DNA of 64,000 bases from Catellatospora coxensis (GCF_016862635.1 NZ_BONI01000006.1:1-64000), one strand, 5' to 3'; positions 37,324 through 46,834 are shown, numbered from the stretch's first letter. Notes: generated from the sequence alone by a model not told the origin. A program made the numbers and translations.

Positions 37324-38315
37324 GCCGGCACCGGGGCGTCGGGGCGCAGCAGGCCCTCGGCGACCAGGTCGGCCCACAGCGACGCGGGCGGCGTGGGCAG
37401 GGCGAACCACTCGGCGCTGCGCTGCACGTGCTCGGGTTTGCCCGCGCCGACCACCACCGACGCGACGGCCGGGTGCGCGGCGGCGAACGCGAGCGCGGCC
37501 TGCGGCAGCGTCACGCCGTGGCGGCGGCAGGTGGTGGCGATGCCCTGGGCGCGGGCGAGGATGTCGGCGGGCGCGGCGCCGTACTCGTACGGCCGGGTCT
37601 CGTCGGGCCACTCCACGGCCAGCAGGCCGCTGTTGAACACGCCGACATTGAGCACGGAGATGCCGCGGGCGGCACAGGCGGGCAGGATGTCGTCGAGCGC
37701 GGGCTGCTCCAGCAGCGTGTACCGGCCGGCGACCATGAGCGCGTCCACATCGGTCTCGGTCGCGAACCGGGCCAGGGTCGCCGGGTCCTTGGAGCCGACG
37801 CCGATCGCGCCGACGACGCCCTCCTCGCGCAGCCCGTCCAGCACCGGGTACGCCTCCCGCAGCACCCGCTCGGGCTCCGGGCTCTCCTCCGGGTCGTGCA
37901 TCAGCACCACGTCGATCCGGTCGAGCCCGAGCCTGGCCAGGCTCTCCTCGATGCTGCGGCGCACCCCGGCGGCGCTGTAGTCCCATACCCGCCGCCGGGT
38001 CGCGGGCACCGCGAAGCCGTTGGCCATGTCGTCGCCCGCGCCGTCCGGGTCGTCGACGAGGATGCGGCCGACCTTGGTGGAAACGACGTACTCGTCGCGC
38101 GGCCGGCCGGCCAGGTAGCCGCCCAGCCGCTGCTCGGACAGGCCGATCCCGTAGTGCGGGGCGGTGTCGAAGTAGCGGATGCCCGCCTGCCAGGCCGCCT
38201 CGACCGTGGCCGCGGCCTGCTCCGGCGAGACGGCCCGGTAGAGGTTGCCGATGGACGCCGCGCCGAAGCCCAGCGGGCTGACCGCGACGGCGGAGCCGCC
38301 GAGCGTTCTGGTCAT
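37320..38315 (-). CDS. Aldo/keto reductase, L-fucose (D-threo-aldose) dehydrogenase type
   Basis: 331 residues from ATG 38315. The AKR tetrad is visible: Asp in YFDTAPHYG, Tyr in the same block, Lys in VVSTKVGR and His in VVLMHDPEE. The LGFGAASIGNLYRAV start and NSGLLAVEWPDETRPYEYG segment match the D-threo-aldose 1-dehydrogenase/pyridoxal dehydrogenase group. In this cluster it would oxidise L-fucose to L-fuconolactone with NAD(P). Coupled to the AOR gene. Confidence 0.85.
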   Translation of the reverse strand: MTRTLGGSAVAVSPLGFGAASIGNLYRAVSPEQAAATVEAAWQAGIRYFDTAPHYGIGLSEQRLGGYLAGRPRDEYVVSTKVGRILVDDPDGAGDDMANGFAVPATRRRVWDYSAAGVRRSIEESLARLGLDRIDVVLMHDPEESPEPERVLREAYPVLDGLREEGVVGAIGVGSKDPATLARFATETDVDALMVAGRYTLLEQPALDDILPACAARGISVLNVGVFNSGLLAVEWPDETRPYEYGAAPADILARAQGIATTCRRHGVTLPQAALAFAAAHPAVASVVVGAGKPEHVQRSAEWFALPTPPASLWADLVAEGLLRPDAPVPA

Positions 38316-38335
38316 GAGAGGTGCCTTTCCGGGGT

Positions 38336-38863
38336 TCAGTGGACGCAGACGATGTCGAGGCGGCGCGGCCCGTGCACGCCCTCGACCCGGTTGAGTTCGA
38401 TGTCGCTGGTCGCGGACGGCCCGGAGATCATCGTCAGGGGACGTGTCGGATCGGGCAGCGCGGCGATCATGTCGGGCACGTCGGCGACGATCTGCGCGTC
38501 GTGTACCACGCAGACGTGGTGGTCCGGGACCAGCGTCAGCAGCCGCCGCCCCTGCCCCGCCCCGGCGTCGAGCACGAGGGTGCCGGTCTCCGCGATCGCC
38601 ACCGCGCAAGCGGTCAGCACCGACACCCCGGCCTGGTCCAGCTCGGCCGCGGTCAGCAGGCCGGGCCCGACGGCGAGGCCGTCGCGGAGGACGGGCGCGG
38701 TCAGCGCCGCCGTCCAGGCTCCCGGCAGCCCGGGCGGCAGGACCACCTTGGACGCACCGGCCAGCAGCCGGCCGAGCAGCTCGGGCAGGTCCTCCTCGGT
38801 GCAGTGGTGCATCCCGGCGCGGTAGTCGCCGGCCCGCTCGGCGAACAGCTCGGCGAGGCTCAT
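38336..38863 (-). CDS. lutC: LutC-type LUD-domain protein, L-lactate utilisation
   Basis: 175 residues. The LUD fold ends with RRLLTLVPDHHVCVVHDAQI and RPLTMISGPSATSDIELNRV, then GVHGPRRLDIV, the conserved LutC signature. It forms with LutA and LutB the iron-sulfur L-lactate dehydrogenase complex. 54 bp downstream of lutB. Confidence 0.92.
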   Translation of the reverse strand: MSLAELFAERAGDYRAGMHHCTEEDLPELLGRLLAGASKVVLPPGLPGAWTAALTAPVLRDGLAVGPGLLTAAELDQAGVSVLTACAVAIAETGTLVLDAGAGQGRRLLTLVPDHHVCVVHDAQIVADVPDMIAALPDPTRPLTMISGPSATSDIELNRVEGVHGPRRLDIVCVH

Positions 38864-38917
38864 ACCCGCTCCCCGACCGGCTCGCCGACGGCGCGGACAG
38901 GCCCCGCGACAGTCCTG

Positions 38918-40351
38918 TCATGCCTGCTCATGGGTGCGCCTCCACCAGTCTCGAAAGGACTCCGCCGCGGGTAGCGGCGCGTCGCGGTGTGCGGTCCAGG
39001 CCGACAGAGGCCACGGCGCGCGCCGCAGCGTGCCGCCCCGGCGGCGGGTGAGGGCCCGCAGCGGCGCGGCTCCGGTGCGGGCGGCCCGCAGCGCGGCGCG
39101 CCAGCGCCGACGGTCGCGCATCACCCAGCTCAGGGTCGACATCGCGACCCGCTCGGCGGCCGGCTTCGGCCCGGTCTGGCGCAGGTGCACCAGGATCTCC
39201 GGGATATTGATCTTCACGGGGCAGACGTCGTAGCAGGCCCCGCACAGCGTCGAGGCGTACGGCAGGGTCTTGTTGAACCCCGCGTCCTGGCCGGTGAGCT
39301 GCGGGGACAGGATCGCCCCGATCGGTCCGGGATAGACGGAGCCGTACGCGTGGCCGCCCGCGCGCTCGTACACCGGGCACACGTTGAGGCAGGCCGAGCA
39401 GCGGATGCAGCGCAGCGCCGCCCGCCCGAGCGGATCCTGCGCGACGTGCGTGCGGCCGTTGTCGAGCAGCACGATGTGCAGCCGCTGCGGCCCGTCGCCC
39501 GCCGTCACCCCGGTGAAGATCGAGGTGTACGGGTTCATCCGCTCCCCCGTCGACGAGCGCGGCAGCAGCCGCAGGAAGTCGCCGAGGTCGGCGAAGCGGG
39601 GCAGCAGCTTCTCGACGCCGACGACCGCGATCAGCGTCTCCGGCAGGGTCAGGCACATCCGCCCGTTGCCCTCCGACTCGACGATCACCAGCGACCCGGT
39701 CTCCGCGATCGCGAAGTTCGCCCCGCACACCGCGACCTTCGCCGCCAGGAACGTCCGCCGCAGATACTCCCGCGCCGCCCCCGCCAGCACCGCCGGCTCG
39801 TCCGACGTCTCGCTGAACCCCGGCATCCGCCGCGCGAACAGCTCCCGGATCTGCCTGCGGTTGTAGTGGATCGCCGGAACCAGGATGTGCGACGGCGTGT
39901 CATCGGCAAGCTGCACGATGAGTTCCGCGAGATCCGTCTCCACCGGCGTGATCCCGGCGGCCTCCAGGGCCTCGTTCAGCCCGATCTCCTGCGTCGCCAT
40001 CGACTTGATCTTCACAACACTCTCGGCCCGCTGCGCTGTCGCCAGCTCTGTCACGATCGCATTGGCGTGCGCCGCGTCCGCCGCATGATGCACCGTCGCC
40101 CCGGCCGCCACAGCCGCCGCCTCAAACCGCGCAAGCAGCTCACCCAGGTCGTCCAGCACCTCGTCCTTGACCGCCGCAGCCCGCTCCCGCATCGCCTCCC
40201 AGTCCGCGACCTCGGCCACCACCCGCGCCCGCTTCTCCCGAATGGTCCGCGTCGCCCGCCCCAGATTCCCCCGCAACTGCGCATCGCCCAGCTCCCGCTC
40301 CGCCGCCACCGGAAACGGCGTCACCGCCACGATCGGCAACCCCCTACTCAC
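38918..40351 (-). CDS. lutB: LutB-type iron-sulfur L-lactate oxidation subunit
   Basis: 477 residues. A LUD domain (ESVVKIKSMATQEIGLNEAL) is followed by two ferredoxin-type clusters: CIRCSACLNVCPVYERAGG and CGACYDVCPVKINIPEI. C-terminal helical tail with WW (FRDWWRRTHEQA). Its role is electron transfer in L-lactate oxidation to pyruvate. A palindromic element separates it from lutA. Confidence 0.94.
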   Translation of the reverse strand: MSRGLPIVAVTPFPVAAERELGDAQLRGNLGRATRTIREKRARVVAEVADWEAMRERAAAVKDEVLDDLGELLARFEAAAVAAGATVHHAADAAHANAIVTELATAQRAESVVKIKSMATQEIGLNEALEAAGITPVETDLAELIVQLADDTPSHILVPAIHYNRRQIRELFARRMPGFSETSDEPAVLAGAAREYLRRTFLAAKVAVCGANFAIAETGSLVIVESEGNGRMCLTLPETLIAVVGVEKLLPRFADLGDFLRLLPRSSTGERMNPYTSIFTGVTAGDGPQRLHIVLLDNGRTHVAQDPLGRAALRCIRCSACLNVCPVYERAGGHAYGSVYPGPIGAILSPQLTGQDAGFNKTLPYASTLCGACYDVCPVKINIPEILVHLRQTGPKPAAERVAMSTLSWVMRDRRRWRAALRAARTGAAPLRALTRRRGGTLRRAPWPLSAWTAHRDAPLPAAESFRDWWRRTHEQA

Positions 40352-40408
40352 CGCACCCCTCCCTCACCACGCCGCGCCGCGCCCGCGCCGCGCCGGCCAA
40401 GATCGCGA

Positions 40409-40477
40409 CGATCTTGCGTGAACTGTTGGCCATCTGTCCGATTAGTGCGTGTCGCACCCACAGTCCGCGCAAGATCG
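40409..40477. repeat. ~69-nt stem-loop element between lutA and lutB
   Basis: GATCTTGCGTGAACTGT (40410-40426) pairs with ACAGTCCGCGCAAGATC (40460-40476) with two mismatches; the loop contains a second hairpin, GTGCG-TGT-CGCAC. An additional AAGATCGCGACGATCTT palindrome overlaps the left side. It sits inside an operon, so it may act as an attenuator or RNA-stability element; it resembles the intergenic palindrome families elsewhere in the window. Confidence 0.7.
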
Positions 40478-40507
40478 CCGGGGCGGAGGGGTGGGTGGGG
40501 CGGGGGG

Positions 40508-41188
40508 TCATGAGAGGGGTCCGGGGGTGGCGAGGATTTCGGCGTAGTGGATTGGTTTGGGGGCGTGGGGGTGGCGGGTGAGGGCGCCGCCGATGTGGGA
40601 GAGGCAGGAGTTGTCGGCGGCGGCCAGGTATTCGGCGCCGGTGAGTGCTGCGTTGGTGCATTTGTCGGTGAGCATGGCGGCGGAGACGGCGGCGTTCTTG
40701 AGGGCGAAGGTGCCGCCGAAGCCGCAGCACTGGTCGGGTTCGGGGAGGTCGATCAGCTCCAGGCCGCGGACGGCGCGGAGCAGGGTGGTGGGGCGGTCGC
40801 CCAGGCGGAGGGATCTGAGGCCGTGGCAGGTGGGGTGGTAGGTGACGCGGTGGGGGAAGGTCGCGCCCACGTCGGTGACGTCGAGGACGTCTATGAGGAG
40901 TTCGGAGAGTTCGTAGACGGGGAGGGCGGTGTGGGCGCGCAGGTGTGCGACGCAGGAGCCGGAGGGGGAGACGATGACGTCGTGGCCGGCGAAGGCGGAT
41001 TCGGTGAGGCGTTCGAGTTGGCGGGCGGGGGCGGCGTAGCCGGTGTTGGCGTGCATCTGGCCACAACACGACTGTGCGGCGGGGAAGGCGACCGTGTGGC
41101 CGAGCCGTTCCAGCACCGTCACCGTCGCTATCCCGGCCTGCGGGAACAGCGCGTCGTTGAGACACGTGACGAACAGTGCGATCCGCAC
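40508..41188 (-). CDS. lutA: LutA-type CCG-domain protein, L-lactate utilisation
   Basis: 226 residues. Two CCG cysteine-rich motifs ([15 protein letters not shown] and [14 protein letters not shown]) with additional Cys in FVTCLND and YHPTCHG are the binding sites for unusual Fe-S clusters. It is the first gene of the minus-strand lut-AKR-AOR operon, behind the TAGATCCTATA operator region. Confidence 0.94.
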   Translation of the reverse strand: MRIALFVTCLNDALFPQAGIATVTVLERLGHTVAFPAAQSCCGQMHANTGYAAPARQLERLTESAFAGHDVIVSPSGSCVAHLRAHTALPVYELSELLIDVLDVTDVGATFPHRVTYHPTCHGLRSLRLGDRPTTLLRAVRGLELIDLPEPDQCCGFGGTFALKNAAVSAAMLTDKCTNAALTGAEYLAAADNSCLSHIGGALTRHPHAPKPIHYAEILATPGPLS

Positions 41189-41230
41189 GGACGGGGTCCT
41201 CCTCCCTAGACGGCATCTTGCTCTTGAGGC

Positions 41231-41246
41231 TAGATCCTATAGGATC
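41231..41246. promoter_or_regulatory. GntR operator TAGATCCTATAGGATC
   Basis: GATCCTATAGGATC (41233-41246) is a perfect 14-bp palindrome in the divergent region between lutA and the fuconate dehydratase gene. TAGATCCTATA recurs at 46835-46845 beside the GntR gene. It is the likely operator for that regulator. Confidence 0.75.
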
Positions 41247-41274
41247 CAGGATGTAGCCGGAAGGAGCCAAGCAC

Positions 41275-41316
41275 ATGCCGACCCACCACCGCCCACCCCG
41301 GGGCGCGGCGCGATGA
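41275..41316 (+). CDS. 13-residue leader peptide coupled to fuconate dehydratase
   Basis: ATG 41275 has the best ribosome binding site nearby, GGAAGGAG at about 8 nt. The peptide [13 protein letters not shown] ends in TGA (41314-41316) that overlaps the next ATG (41313-41315) as ATGA. The dehydratase start itself has only GC-rich sequence before it, so ribosomes probably reach it by terminating the leader. The peptide is rich in Pro, Arg and His, residues that could slow translation. Confidence 0.55.
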   Translation: MPTHHRPPRGAAR

Positions 41317-42620
41317 AGGTCATTGATCTGCGCGTACGCGACATCCGCTTCCCCACCTCCCGCCACCTCGACGGCTCCGACGCGATGAACCCGGACCCCG
41401 ACTACTCGGCCGCCTACGTCGAACTGATCACCGACGGCGACACCGACGGGCACGGCTTCACCTTCACCATCGGGCGAGGCAACGACGTCTGCGCCGCGGC
41501 GATCGAAGCGCTTCGACCGTACGTGGTCGGCCAGGACCTGGACACCCTGGACCTCGGCGAGTTCGGCCGCCGGCTCACCCACGACTCCCAGCTGCGCTGG
41601 CTCGGCCCGGAGAAGGGTGTCATGCACCTGGCCGCCGGCGCGGTCCTCAACGCCGCCTGGGACCTGGCCGCGCGCCGCGCGGGGCTGCCGCTGTGGCGCT
41701 ACCTGACCAGCCTGTCCCCCGACACCATCGTGGACTGCGTGGACTGGCGCTACCTCACCGACGCGCTGACCCCCGACGCCGCCCGCGACCTGCTCGTCGA
41801 GCGCGCGCCCGGCCGCGCGGCCCGGACCGGGGAGCTCATCTCCGGCGGCTTCCCGGCGTACACCACCTCGGCGGGCTGGCTCGGCTACGACGACGCCAAG
41901 GTGACCCGGCGCGCGCTGCGCGCGGTAGCCGACGGATTCGCCATGGTGAAGCTGAAGGTCGGCGCGGACCTCAACGACGACCTGCGCCGGTTCACCGCCG
42001 CCCGCGAGGCGCTCGGACCGGACTTCCCGATCGGCATCGACGCCAACCAGCGGTGGGGCGTCGGCGAGGCGATCGGCTGGGTGAGCGCCCTGGGCCACCT
42101 GAACCCGTACTGGATCGAGGAGCCCACCAGCCCCGACGAGATCCTCGGCCACGCCGCGATCCGCGCCGGACTGTCCCAGGCCGGGCCCGGCGGCACCCCG
42201 ATCCGGGTGGCCACCGGCGAGCACGTGCACAACCGCGTCATGTTCAAGCAGCTGCTGCAGGCCGACGCGATCGACGTGGTGCAGATCGACTCCGCCCGGG
42301 TCGGCGGCGTCAACGAGAACCTGGCGATCCTGCTGCTCGCCGCGGCGTACGGCAAGCCGGTCTGCCCACACGCGGGCGGGGTCGGCCTGTGCGAGCTGGT
42401 CCAGCACCTGTCGTTCTTCGACTACACCTCGGTGGCCGCCTCCCTGGACGGCCGGATGATCGAGTACGTGGACCACCTGCACGAGCACTTCGCCGACCCG
42501 GTCCGCATCGTGAACGGCCGGTACGCCGCCCCCGAGGCGCCCGGTTTCTCGGCCAGGATGCATGAGGAGTCCCTGCTCCGCTACAGCTTCCCCGACGGTC
42601 CGGAGTGGAAAATTGACTGA
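41313..42620 (+). CDS. fucD: L-fuconate dehydratase, enolase superfamily
   Basis: 435 residues. Diagnostic FucD opening: [20 protein letters not shown] and [14 protein letters not shown]. Catalytic elements: KLK in FAMVKLKVG, Asp in GIDANQRWG, Glu in [10 protein letters not shown], Glu in TGEHVHNR, and His in [11 protein letters not shown]. It converts L-fuconate to 2-keto-3-deoxy-L-fuconate. It begins by ATGA overlap with a leader peptide and overlaps the SDR start by 8 nt. Confidence 0.92.
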   Translation: MKVIDLRVRDIRFPTSRHLDGSDAMNPDPDYSAAYVELITDGDTDGHGFTFTIGRGNDVCAAAIEALRPYVVGQDLDTLDLGEFGRRLTHDSQLRWLGPEKGVMHLAAGAVLNAAWDLAARRAGLPLWRYLTSLSPDTIVDCVDWRYLTDALTPDAARDLLVERAPGRAARTGELISGGFPAYTTSAGWLGYDDAKVTRRALRAVADGFAMVKLKVGADLNDDLRRFTAAREALGPDFPIGIDANQRWGVGEAIGWVSALGHLNPYWIEEPTSPDEILGHAAIRAGLSQAGPGGTPIRVATGEHVHNRVMFKQLLQADAIDVVQIDSARVGGVNENLAILLLAAAYGKPVCPHAGGVGLCELVQHLSFFDYTSVAASLDGRMIEYVDHLHEHFADPVRIVNGRYAAPEAPGFSARMHEESLLRYSFPDGPEWKID

Positions 42621-43350
42621 GTTCGCAGGCCTGGTGGCCGCGGTCACGGGTGGCGCGTCCGGCATCGGCGCGGCCGTGGCCGACCTGCTCGCCGAGCGTG
42701 GCGCGGCGGTGGCCGTGCTCGACCGCGCCCCCGCCGAGGGCGGCCGGCACCTGGCCGTCACGGCCGACGTCACCGCGCCGCTGGACGAGGCGATGGCCCG
42801 GGTCGCGAGCGGGCTGGGCAGCCTCGACATCCTGGTCAACTGCGCCGGGATCAGCGCCGTCGGCACGGTCGAGGACGCCGCCGACGACGAATGGCAACGT
42901 TGCCTCGACGTCAACGTCGTCGGGATCGCCCGCGCCAGCCGCGCCGCGCTGCCGTACCTGCGCGGCTCGAAGAGCGGCGTGATCGTGAACATCTCCTCGA
43001 TCGCCGCCACGGCCGGCCTGGTCAACCGGGCCGTGTACTCGGCGACCAAGGGCGCGGTGCACGCGCTGACCCTGGCCATGGCCGCCGACCTGGTCGGCGA
43101 GGGCATCCGGGTGGTCAGCGTCGCCCCCGGCACGGTCGACACGCCCTGGGTGGCCCGGCTGCTGGCCGGAGCCGACGACCCGGCCGAGGAGAAGCGCAAG
43201 CTCGCCGCCCGCCAGCCCACGGGCCGCCTGGTCACCGCCGACCAGGTCGCCGAGGCCGTCGTCTACCTGGCCTCGCCGCGCTCCGGCGCGACCACCGGCA
43301 CCTCGCTCGCCGTCGACGGCGGCATGAGCGGCCTGCGCCTGGTCCGCTGA
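42613..43350 (+). CDS. SDR-family dehydrogenase, probable 2-keto-3-deoxy-L-fuconate dehydrogenase
   Basis: 245 residues from TTG 42613, placed by GGAGTGGAAAA upstream and overlap with fucD. Rossmann SDR with TGGASGIG (NAD binding), NCAG, catalytic Ser in NISSIAA and YSATK. The ending [15 protein letters not shown] is typical. Linked to fucD, it should oxidise the C4 hydroxyl of 2-keto-3-deoxy-L-fuconate to 2,4-diketo-3-deoxy-L-fuconate; it could instead be a fucose dehydrogenase. Confidence 0.85.
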   Translation: MTEFAGLVAAVTGGASGIGAAVADLLAERGAAVAVLDRAPAEGGRHLAVTADVTAPLDEAMARVASGLGSLDILVNCAGISAVGTVEDAADDEWQRCLDVNVVGIARASRAALPYLRGSKSGVIVNISSIAATAGLVNRAVYSATKGAVHALTLAMAADLVGEGIRVVSVAPGTVDTPWVARLLAGADDPAEEKRKLAARQPTGRLVTADQVAEAVVYLASPRSGATTGTSLAVDGGMSGLRLVR

Positions 43351-43368
43351 CCGGGGCCGCAAAGACCG

Positions 43369-43401
43369 GCGGCGCGGTCCCACACAGGGGGACCGCGCCG
43401 C
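43369..43401. terminator. Bidirectional terminator
   Basis: GCGGCGCGGTCCC and GGGACCGCGCCGC form a 13-bp perfect stem followed by TTTCGTT, between convergent genes. Confidence 0.8.
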
Positions 43402-43418
43402 TTTCGTTCAGCCGTGCG

Positions 43419-44972
43419 TCAGGACGTGCCCAGGCGCTGCAGGACGACGTCGGTCGGCGTCTGGACCAGGTAAGCCTGGAACAGCTCGTCGTACTGCTGC
43501 CCGCCGGGCACACCCTCGAACGCGTAGATGATGCCGTTCTGGGGCAGCGTGCCGCCCGATGCGCCGGGCAGGCCGACGACCAGGTCGAACTGGGCGTTGT
43601 TGTGCCAGCGGTCGATCACGGCCAGCCACAGGCCGAACTCGCCGTCGGGCTGCGAGCCCATGTTGATCGAGGACAGACTGATCTGCGTGGCGCCCACCCC
43701 GAGGGTGGCCAGACCCGGCACGATCGCGATGACACCGGCGTCGGGCTGCGCAGCGATGTCCTCGCCCGGTGCGCCGATCGCGAGGTCGACCGGTGCGGTG
43801 CCGGTGAGCTCACCGGCCGCGACGTACGCCCCGAAGCGGTCGCCCGCGGTCGGGGTGCCCGGGATGCCGGCCGTGCTGCCCTGGCCGAGCAACTGCTTGC
43901 CCGTCGCCTGGACGCCGCCGGCCCTGCCCTCCAGCACGACGACCGCGCCGGCCCCGGACTTGCCCTTCACGTCGCTGTCCGGCGTTCCCGCGACGATGTC
44001 GCCGAAGCCGTCGCCGGTGACGTCGGCGACCAGCAGCCGGGTGCCGAAGCCGTGCACGGTCACGTTCGCCGTGGACACCTCCGCGCCGGTGAGGACGTCG
44101 ACGTCGGTCGTGGTGATCCCGGTGTCCGCACCCTGCAGCAGCATGACGTTGCCGCCGCCGGCCGCGGAGCCGACCACGAGGTCGCCGTTGCCGTCATCGG
44201 TGACGTCGCCGATCGCCAGCGCCCGGCCGAAGTTCTCGCCCGGACCGGCGGGCGTGCCCGGCACTGTGGACAGGCTGGTGTGGAAGCGCTGCGCGCCGGT
44301 GGCGGTCAGGCCGGTGGCGGAGCCGTAGAGCACGGTCACCGCACCCTCGCCCGCGTACGTGCTCACCTGCTCGCCCGGTGCGCCGACCGCGAGATCGGCG
44401 TACCCGTCGTCGTTGATGTCGCCGAGCGCGAGCGCCGAGCCGAAGCCGTCGCCCGCGTTGCGCTGGCCCGGGACACCGGCGGTGTCCTGGTCCCAGTACT
44501 CCGCGGCGGAGATGTAGAGGCCGGACGGGTGGCCTGGCACGACCCAGACGCCGCCGGCGCCCGCGGTCTGCCCTGCCAGGCCGAGCACCAGGTCGTCGAA
44601 GCCGTCGTGGTCGATGTCGCCCGCCGCCATGGAGACGATGGAGTCGAGCCCGGCCGCCGCGCCGTAGAAGACGCAGCGCTTCCCGGTGAGCTGGACGACC
44701 ACCACCCGGTTGCCCGTGGTCTGGTTGACCCCGAAGGTGACGATGTCCTCGGAGTAGTCGCCGTCGAAGTCGGACTTCGTGTGCCCGTGCCCGCCCGTGC
44801 CGAAGACGTGCGACGGTCCGTCGCAGGCCATCCGCAGCTCTCGGGTCAGGTCGCTGGAATAGATCGAGGCGTAACCGATGGCCGCAGCCGCCGGTGACAC
44901 CGTGCCGAGCTGCGCCGCGACCAGCGCCGCGACGGTGGCCGCTGCGCCCGCCGCGATTCTGAACTGTCTCAT
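43419..44972 (-). CDS. Secreted FG-GAP (integrin-alpha-like) beta-propeller protein
   Basis: 517 residues. Signal peptide at about 1-31 (ending SPAAAA). The mature part is a run of about seven FG-GAP/VCBS-like repeats, each with a calcium-binding-type loop: DFDGDYSEDIV, DIDHDGFDDLVLG, DINDDGYADLAVGAPG, DVTDDGNGDLVVG, DVTGDGFGDIVAG, then two degenerate ones lacking the DxDxDG pattern. This fits a seven-bladed extracellular propeller of unknown binding role. It interrupts the fucose cluster without an obvious functional link. Confidence 0.88.
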   Translation of the reverse strand: MRQFRIAAGAAATVAALVAAQLGTVSPAAAAIGYASIYSSDLTRELRMACDGPSHVFGTGGHGHTKSDFDGDYSEDIVTFGVNQTTGNRVVVVQLTGKRCVFYGAAAGLDSIVSMAAGDIDHDGFDDLVLGLAGQTAGAGGVWVVPGHPSGLYISAAEYWDQDTAGVPGQRNAGDGFGSALALGDINDDGYADLAVGAPGEQVSTYAGEGAVTVLYGSATGLTATGAQRFHTSLSTVPGTPAGPGENFGRALAIGDVTDDGNGDLVVGSAAGGGNVMLLQGADTGITTTDVDVLTGAEVSTANVTVHGFGTRLLVADVTGDGFGDIVAGTPDSDVKGKSGAGAVVVLEGRAGGVQATGKQLLGQGSTAGIPGTPTAGDRFGAYVAAGELTGTAPVDLAIGAPGEDIAAQPDAGVIAIVPGLATLGVGATQISLSSINMGSQPDGEFGLWLAVIDRWHNNAQFDLVVGLPGASGGTLPQNGIIYAFEGVPGGQQYDELFQAYLVQTPTDVVLQRLGTS

Positions 44973-45069
44973 GTGTCCCCCGACTCTGTGTGAACGACCG
45001 ATCGCCAGAGGTTACGCAAGGCGGGCAAGGCCCGCTGTCCCCGAAACTGTCGTGCTGTACACACAGGAC

Positions 45070-45106
45070 GGGGGCGGTGCGGGACGCCGCCGCCCGCACC
45101 GCCCCC
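45070..45106 (-). terminator. Terminator after the FAH/lactonase pair
   Basis: GGGGGCGGTGCGGG and CCCGCACCGCCCCC form a perfect 14-bp stem about 15 bp downstream of the minus-strand FAH stop. Confidence 0.7.
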
Positions 45107-45120
45107 GGGTCATCGCCCCG

Positions 45121-45963
45121 TCAGGCCTGGCCCATGGTGACGCGCTGGCGGCCCAGGCCGTCGATCTCGACCTCGACCACGTCGCCCGCGGCCAGGTACG
45201 GGAACCGGCCGGACAGCCCCACGCCCTCCGGCGTGCCGGTGTTCAGCACGTCGCCCGGTTCCAGCACGGTGTACTGCGACAGGTGCCAGATCAGGTACGC
45301 CACGTCGAAGATCATGTCCTTGGTGTCGGAGTCCTGCCGGACCTCGCCGTTGACCCAGGAGCGCAGCCCGAGGCCCTGCACGTCGGCGATCTCGTCCGGG
45401 GTGACCAGCCACGGACCGAGCGGCTGGAACGTCTCGCAGGACTTGCCCTTGGACCACTGCCCGCCGGACTGGCGCAGCTGGAAGTCCCGCTCGGACACGT
45501 CGTTGGACAGCAGGTAGCCGGCGACGTGGTCGAGGGCCTGCGCCGGGGACTCCAGGTAGCGGGCCCGCCGCCCGATCACCACGGCCAGCTCCACCTCCCA
45601 GTCCGTGGCGGCCGAGCCGCGCGGGATCAGCACCTCGTCGTACGGGCCGACCACGGTGTTCGGGGCCTTGTAGAAGACGATCGGGGTGGTCGGCGGCTCC
45701 GCGCCGGACTCGGCGGCGTGTGCCGCGTAGTTCTGCCCGACGCAGAGCACGACGCCCGGCCGGGCCACCGGCGCGCCCACCCGCAGGCCGGTGACGTCGA
45801 TCTCGGGCAGGTCCGACGCGGCCGCCCGGGCCCGGTCGACGCCGCCCCCGGCCAGGAACGCGCCGTCGATGTCGGGCGTGATCCCGGTCAGGTCGTAGTG
45901 GCGGCCGCCGGACAGCAGCACCGGTTTCTCCGCGCCCGGGGCGCCGACCCGCATGAACTTCAT
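45121..45963 (-). CDS. FAH-family hydrolase, probable 2,4-diketo-3-deoxy-L-fuconate hydrolase
   Basis: 280 residues from ATG 45963, overlapping the lactonase stop (ATGA). Core FAH signatures: GQNYAAHAAESG, metal-binding DWEVELAVVIG, SNDVSERDFQ, SKGKSCETFQPLGPW and NTGTPEGVG. With the adjacent lactonase and the fucD/SDR pair, the expected reaction is cleavage of 2,4-diketo-3-deoxy-L-fuconate to pyruvate and L-lactate, the latter feeding LutABC. Confidence 0.87.
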   Translation of the reverse strand: MKFMRVGAPGAEKPVLLSGGRHYDLTGITPDIDGAFLAGGGVDRARAAASDLPEIDVTGLRVGAPVARPGVVLCVGQNYAAHAAESGAEPPTTPIVFYKAPNTVVGPYDEVLIPRGSAATDWEVELAVVIGRRARYLESPAQALDHVAGYLLSNDVSERDFQLRQSGGQWSKGKSCETFQPLGPWLVTPDEIADVQGLGLRSWVNGEVRQDSDTKDMIFDVAYLIWHLSQYTVLEPGDVLNTGTPEGVGLSGRFPYLAAGDVVEVEIDGLGRQRVTMGQA

Positions 45964-46802
45964 TGATTGATCTCCAGACCGTAGGTGCGAATCGCGGTGC
46001 CGCCCGCCACGGCGGCCCGCTCCGAGGGCGACAGCCCCGACAGGCAGGAACCGACCGCGGCCAGCGCGTCGGCGTACGAGGCGACCAGTTCGCAGACCGG
46101 CCAGTCCGAGCCGATCAGCAGCCGGTCGGGGCCGAACAGCTCCAGCGCGGTCTCCACGAACGGCGCGATCGCCTCGACCGTCCAGCCCGGACCGGCCTCG
46201 GTGAGCAGCCCTGACAGTTTCGCCGCCGCGTTGTCGCATGCCGCGAGCGGCTCGACGGCGTCCCGCCATTCGCGCAGCCCGTCCGGCGTGATGCGCGGTT
46301 TGCCCAGGTGGTCGAGCACGAACATGGTGTTCGGCACGGCGGCGACGGCGGCCGCGCAGGCGGGCAGCTGGTCGGCTCGCACGACGAGGTCGAAGGTGAG
46401 CCCGGCGGAGCCGATCGCGCGCAGCGCGCCGCGTACGTCCGGGCGGGCCAGGTGGTTCGGGTCGGTCACGCCCTGGACCTGGTCGCGCAGTCCGACGAGC
46501 AGGTCGCCGCCGGCGCCGTCGAGCAGCGCGGCGATGGTGCCGGGCAGGTCCGGATCGGTCAGCGAGGCCCAGCCGACCACGCCGGCGATCTCCGGGGCGT
46601 CCGCGGCCAGCGCCAGGAAGTCCACGGTCTCGTCGAGCCGGCATCGCCCGGCCTCCACCAGCACGGTGGCGTCGACCTTGCCGGTGGGCAGCTCGCGGCG
46701 CAGGTCCTCGACGGTGAAGTCGCGGCGCAGCGGCTCCAGGCCGGGTTCGGCCAGCCAGGCGTAGTCGGCGGTCCACAGGTGGTGGTGCGCGTCGATCCGC
46801 AC
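45960..46802 (-). CDS. Amidohydrolase-2 family lactonase, probable L-fuconolactonase
   Basis: 280 residues from GTG 46802, chosen because CAGGGGGCAGAC precedes it; ATG 46826 is an in-frame alternative. Conserved: RIDAHHHLW metal site, FVLDHLGKP, CDNAAAKLSGLLTEA and DRLLIGSDWPVCE. The family hydrolyses sugar lactones such as L-fuconolactone. First gene of the pair, facing the GntR gene across the operator at 46835. Confidence 0.87.
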   Translation of the reverse strand: MRIDAHHHLWTADYAWLAEPGLEPLRRDFTVEDLRRELPTGKVDATVLVEAGRCRLDETVDFLALAADAPEIAGVVGWASLTDPDLPGTIAALLDGAGGDLLVGLRDQVQGVTDPNHLARPDVRGALRAIGSAGLTFDLVVRADQLPACAAAVAAVPNTMFVLDHLGKPRITPDGLREWRDAVEPLAACDNAAAKLSGLLTEAGPGWTVEAIAPFVETALELFGPDRLLIGSDWPVCELVASYADALAAVGSCLSGLSPSERAAVAGGTAIRTYGLEINQ

Positions 46803-46834
46803 GTGTCTGCCCCCTGTCACGTCCATGAGAATCA

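Noticed and set aside
38864-38917. Possible small gene between lutC and lutB
   Set aside because: Only 54 bp with no start supported by a ribosome binding site; ordinary operon spacing.
40344-43235. 963-codon minus-strand frame across lutA, fucD and the SDR
   Set aside because: Spans intergenic palindromes and antisense of three clear enzymes; composition is that of a shadow frame.
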